Origin: GWC2-37-13 sp964564535
GTDB taxonomy: Bacteria; Patescibacteriota; Microgenomatia; UBA1406; GWC2-37-13
Direction of reading: 5' to 3'
Length of the DNA stretch: 6,919 nt
NCBI GenBank assembly: GCA_964564535.1
Contig: CAZMBH010000050.1
Span: forward strand, 1-6,919
Under the pieces are notes generated by a model that did not search any database, was not told where the DNA came from, and saw nothing but the letters and a program-made list of their open reading frames with translations. The position numbers and the translations under genes are program-made. This document shows, in pieces, positions 6,677 through 6,919 of the stretch (within the stretch, counting starts at the first letter, position 1; every line of letters starts with the position of its first letter).

Positions 6677-6919
6677 CAAAGATTCATCAAACCCTTTGCT
6701 TCATAGATATCCATGGCAACTTTGGACAATGGGGATGCTTTGAAAATCTTGTTTTGTGAAATATTTTTAATTTCTCCAGATACGATATTCAGCTCGATTT
6801 CTTCTCCTGAAGAAAATTTTCCATTTGAAAATATTCCGACAGCTTCAATAAGAGGTATTCCTGAATTGATTGCGTTTCTTTTATAAATTGCTCCGAAGGA
6901 TTCTCCCACAATTGCCTGA
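6676..6919 (-). CDS. LeuD-like dehydratase small subunit (aconitase swivel domain family), 3' part only
   Basis: The C-terminal 80 residues of a small-subunit protein of the 3-isopropylmalate dehydratase/homoaconitase family; the frame is open to the window edge, so the gene starts outside. Visible residues 7-25 ('SFGAIYKRNAINSGIPLIE') match the family's S-F-A-R-I-F-x-R-N-A-I-N-x-G-L-P block. The ending 'SPLSKVAMDIYEAKGLMNL' matches its C-terminal P-L-x-x-x-x-x-I-x-x-x-G-L helix. These proteins pair with a LeuC-type [4Fe-4S] large subunit to isomerise a hydroxy-dicarboxylic acid by dehydration and rehydration. Some positions differ from the usual block (GA instead of AR after S-F). The substrate-selecting loop near the N-terminus is not visible, so the substrate cannot be named. 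A GTG at 6909 is internal, not the start. The stop overlaps the wecB ATG by 1 base (TGATG), placing the gene in the glycan operon rather than clearly in a leucine operon. Confidence 0.82.
   Translation of the reverse strand, partial: QAIVGESFGAIYKRNAINSGIPLIEAVGIFSNGKFSSGEEIELNIVSGEIKNISQNKIFKASPLSKVAMDIYEAKGLMNL

Noticed and set aside
6677..6679. TTG as the wecB start codon.
   Set aside because: It adds only one residue ahead of an ATG that forms a typical TGATG stop/start junction; ATG is the more likely initiator.
6676..6909. A complete 77-residue protein starting at GTG 6909.
   Set aside because: The start would fall within the conserved family block (Q-A-I-V-G-E-S-F), and the frame continues to the window edge.

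Overview
The window is almost entirely coding and AT-rich: only 10 bases (432-441) lie outside a gene. It is part of a surface-polysaccharide (O-antigen, capsule or exopolysaccharide) locus of the Wzx/Wzy-dependent type. A Wza-like export protein with an SLBB domain and a Wzz-like co-polymerase point to a Gram-negative (diderm) bacterium. The low GC, the ATG and GTG starts, and Shine-Dalgarno sites ahead of wzz and the glycosyltransferase would fit an FCB-type lineage such as Ignavibacteria or Cloacimonadota. That placement is a guess from protein style, not a demonstrated assignment.

Plus-strand half (1-4307): four genes form one tightly packed operon. They are the 3' end of a Wza/OPX-like polysaccharide export gene, a Wzz-type chain-length determinant, a Wzy/O-antigen ligase family polymerase, and a Wzx-type flippase. 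The last three overlap one another by 8 and 17 bases. Together they provide lipid-linked repeat-unit flipping, polymerisation, length control and export.

Minus-strand half (4302-6919): three genes read toward the first set. In transcription order they are the 3' end of a LeuD-like (3-isopropylmalate dehydratase small subunit family) gene, a non-hydrolysing UDP-GlcNAc 2-epimerase (WecB type), and a GT4-family glycosyltransferase. The junctions are TGATG (1-base overlap) and ATGA (4-base overlap), so the three look translationally coupled. This half would supply UDP-ManNAc and at least one sugar transfer in the cytoplasm. The LeuD-like gene is the unexpected member.

The two operons converge and their last genes overlap by 6 bases, leaving no room for an ordinary terminator. 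Most of the window is standard polysaccharide machinery. The points worth a second look are the LeuD-like gene coupled to wecB, the 10-A tract directly after the wecB start codon, and the overlapping convergent gene ends. No RNA gene, mobile element, CRISPR array or convincing promoter was seen.
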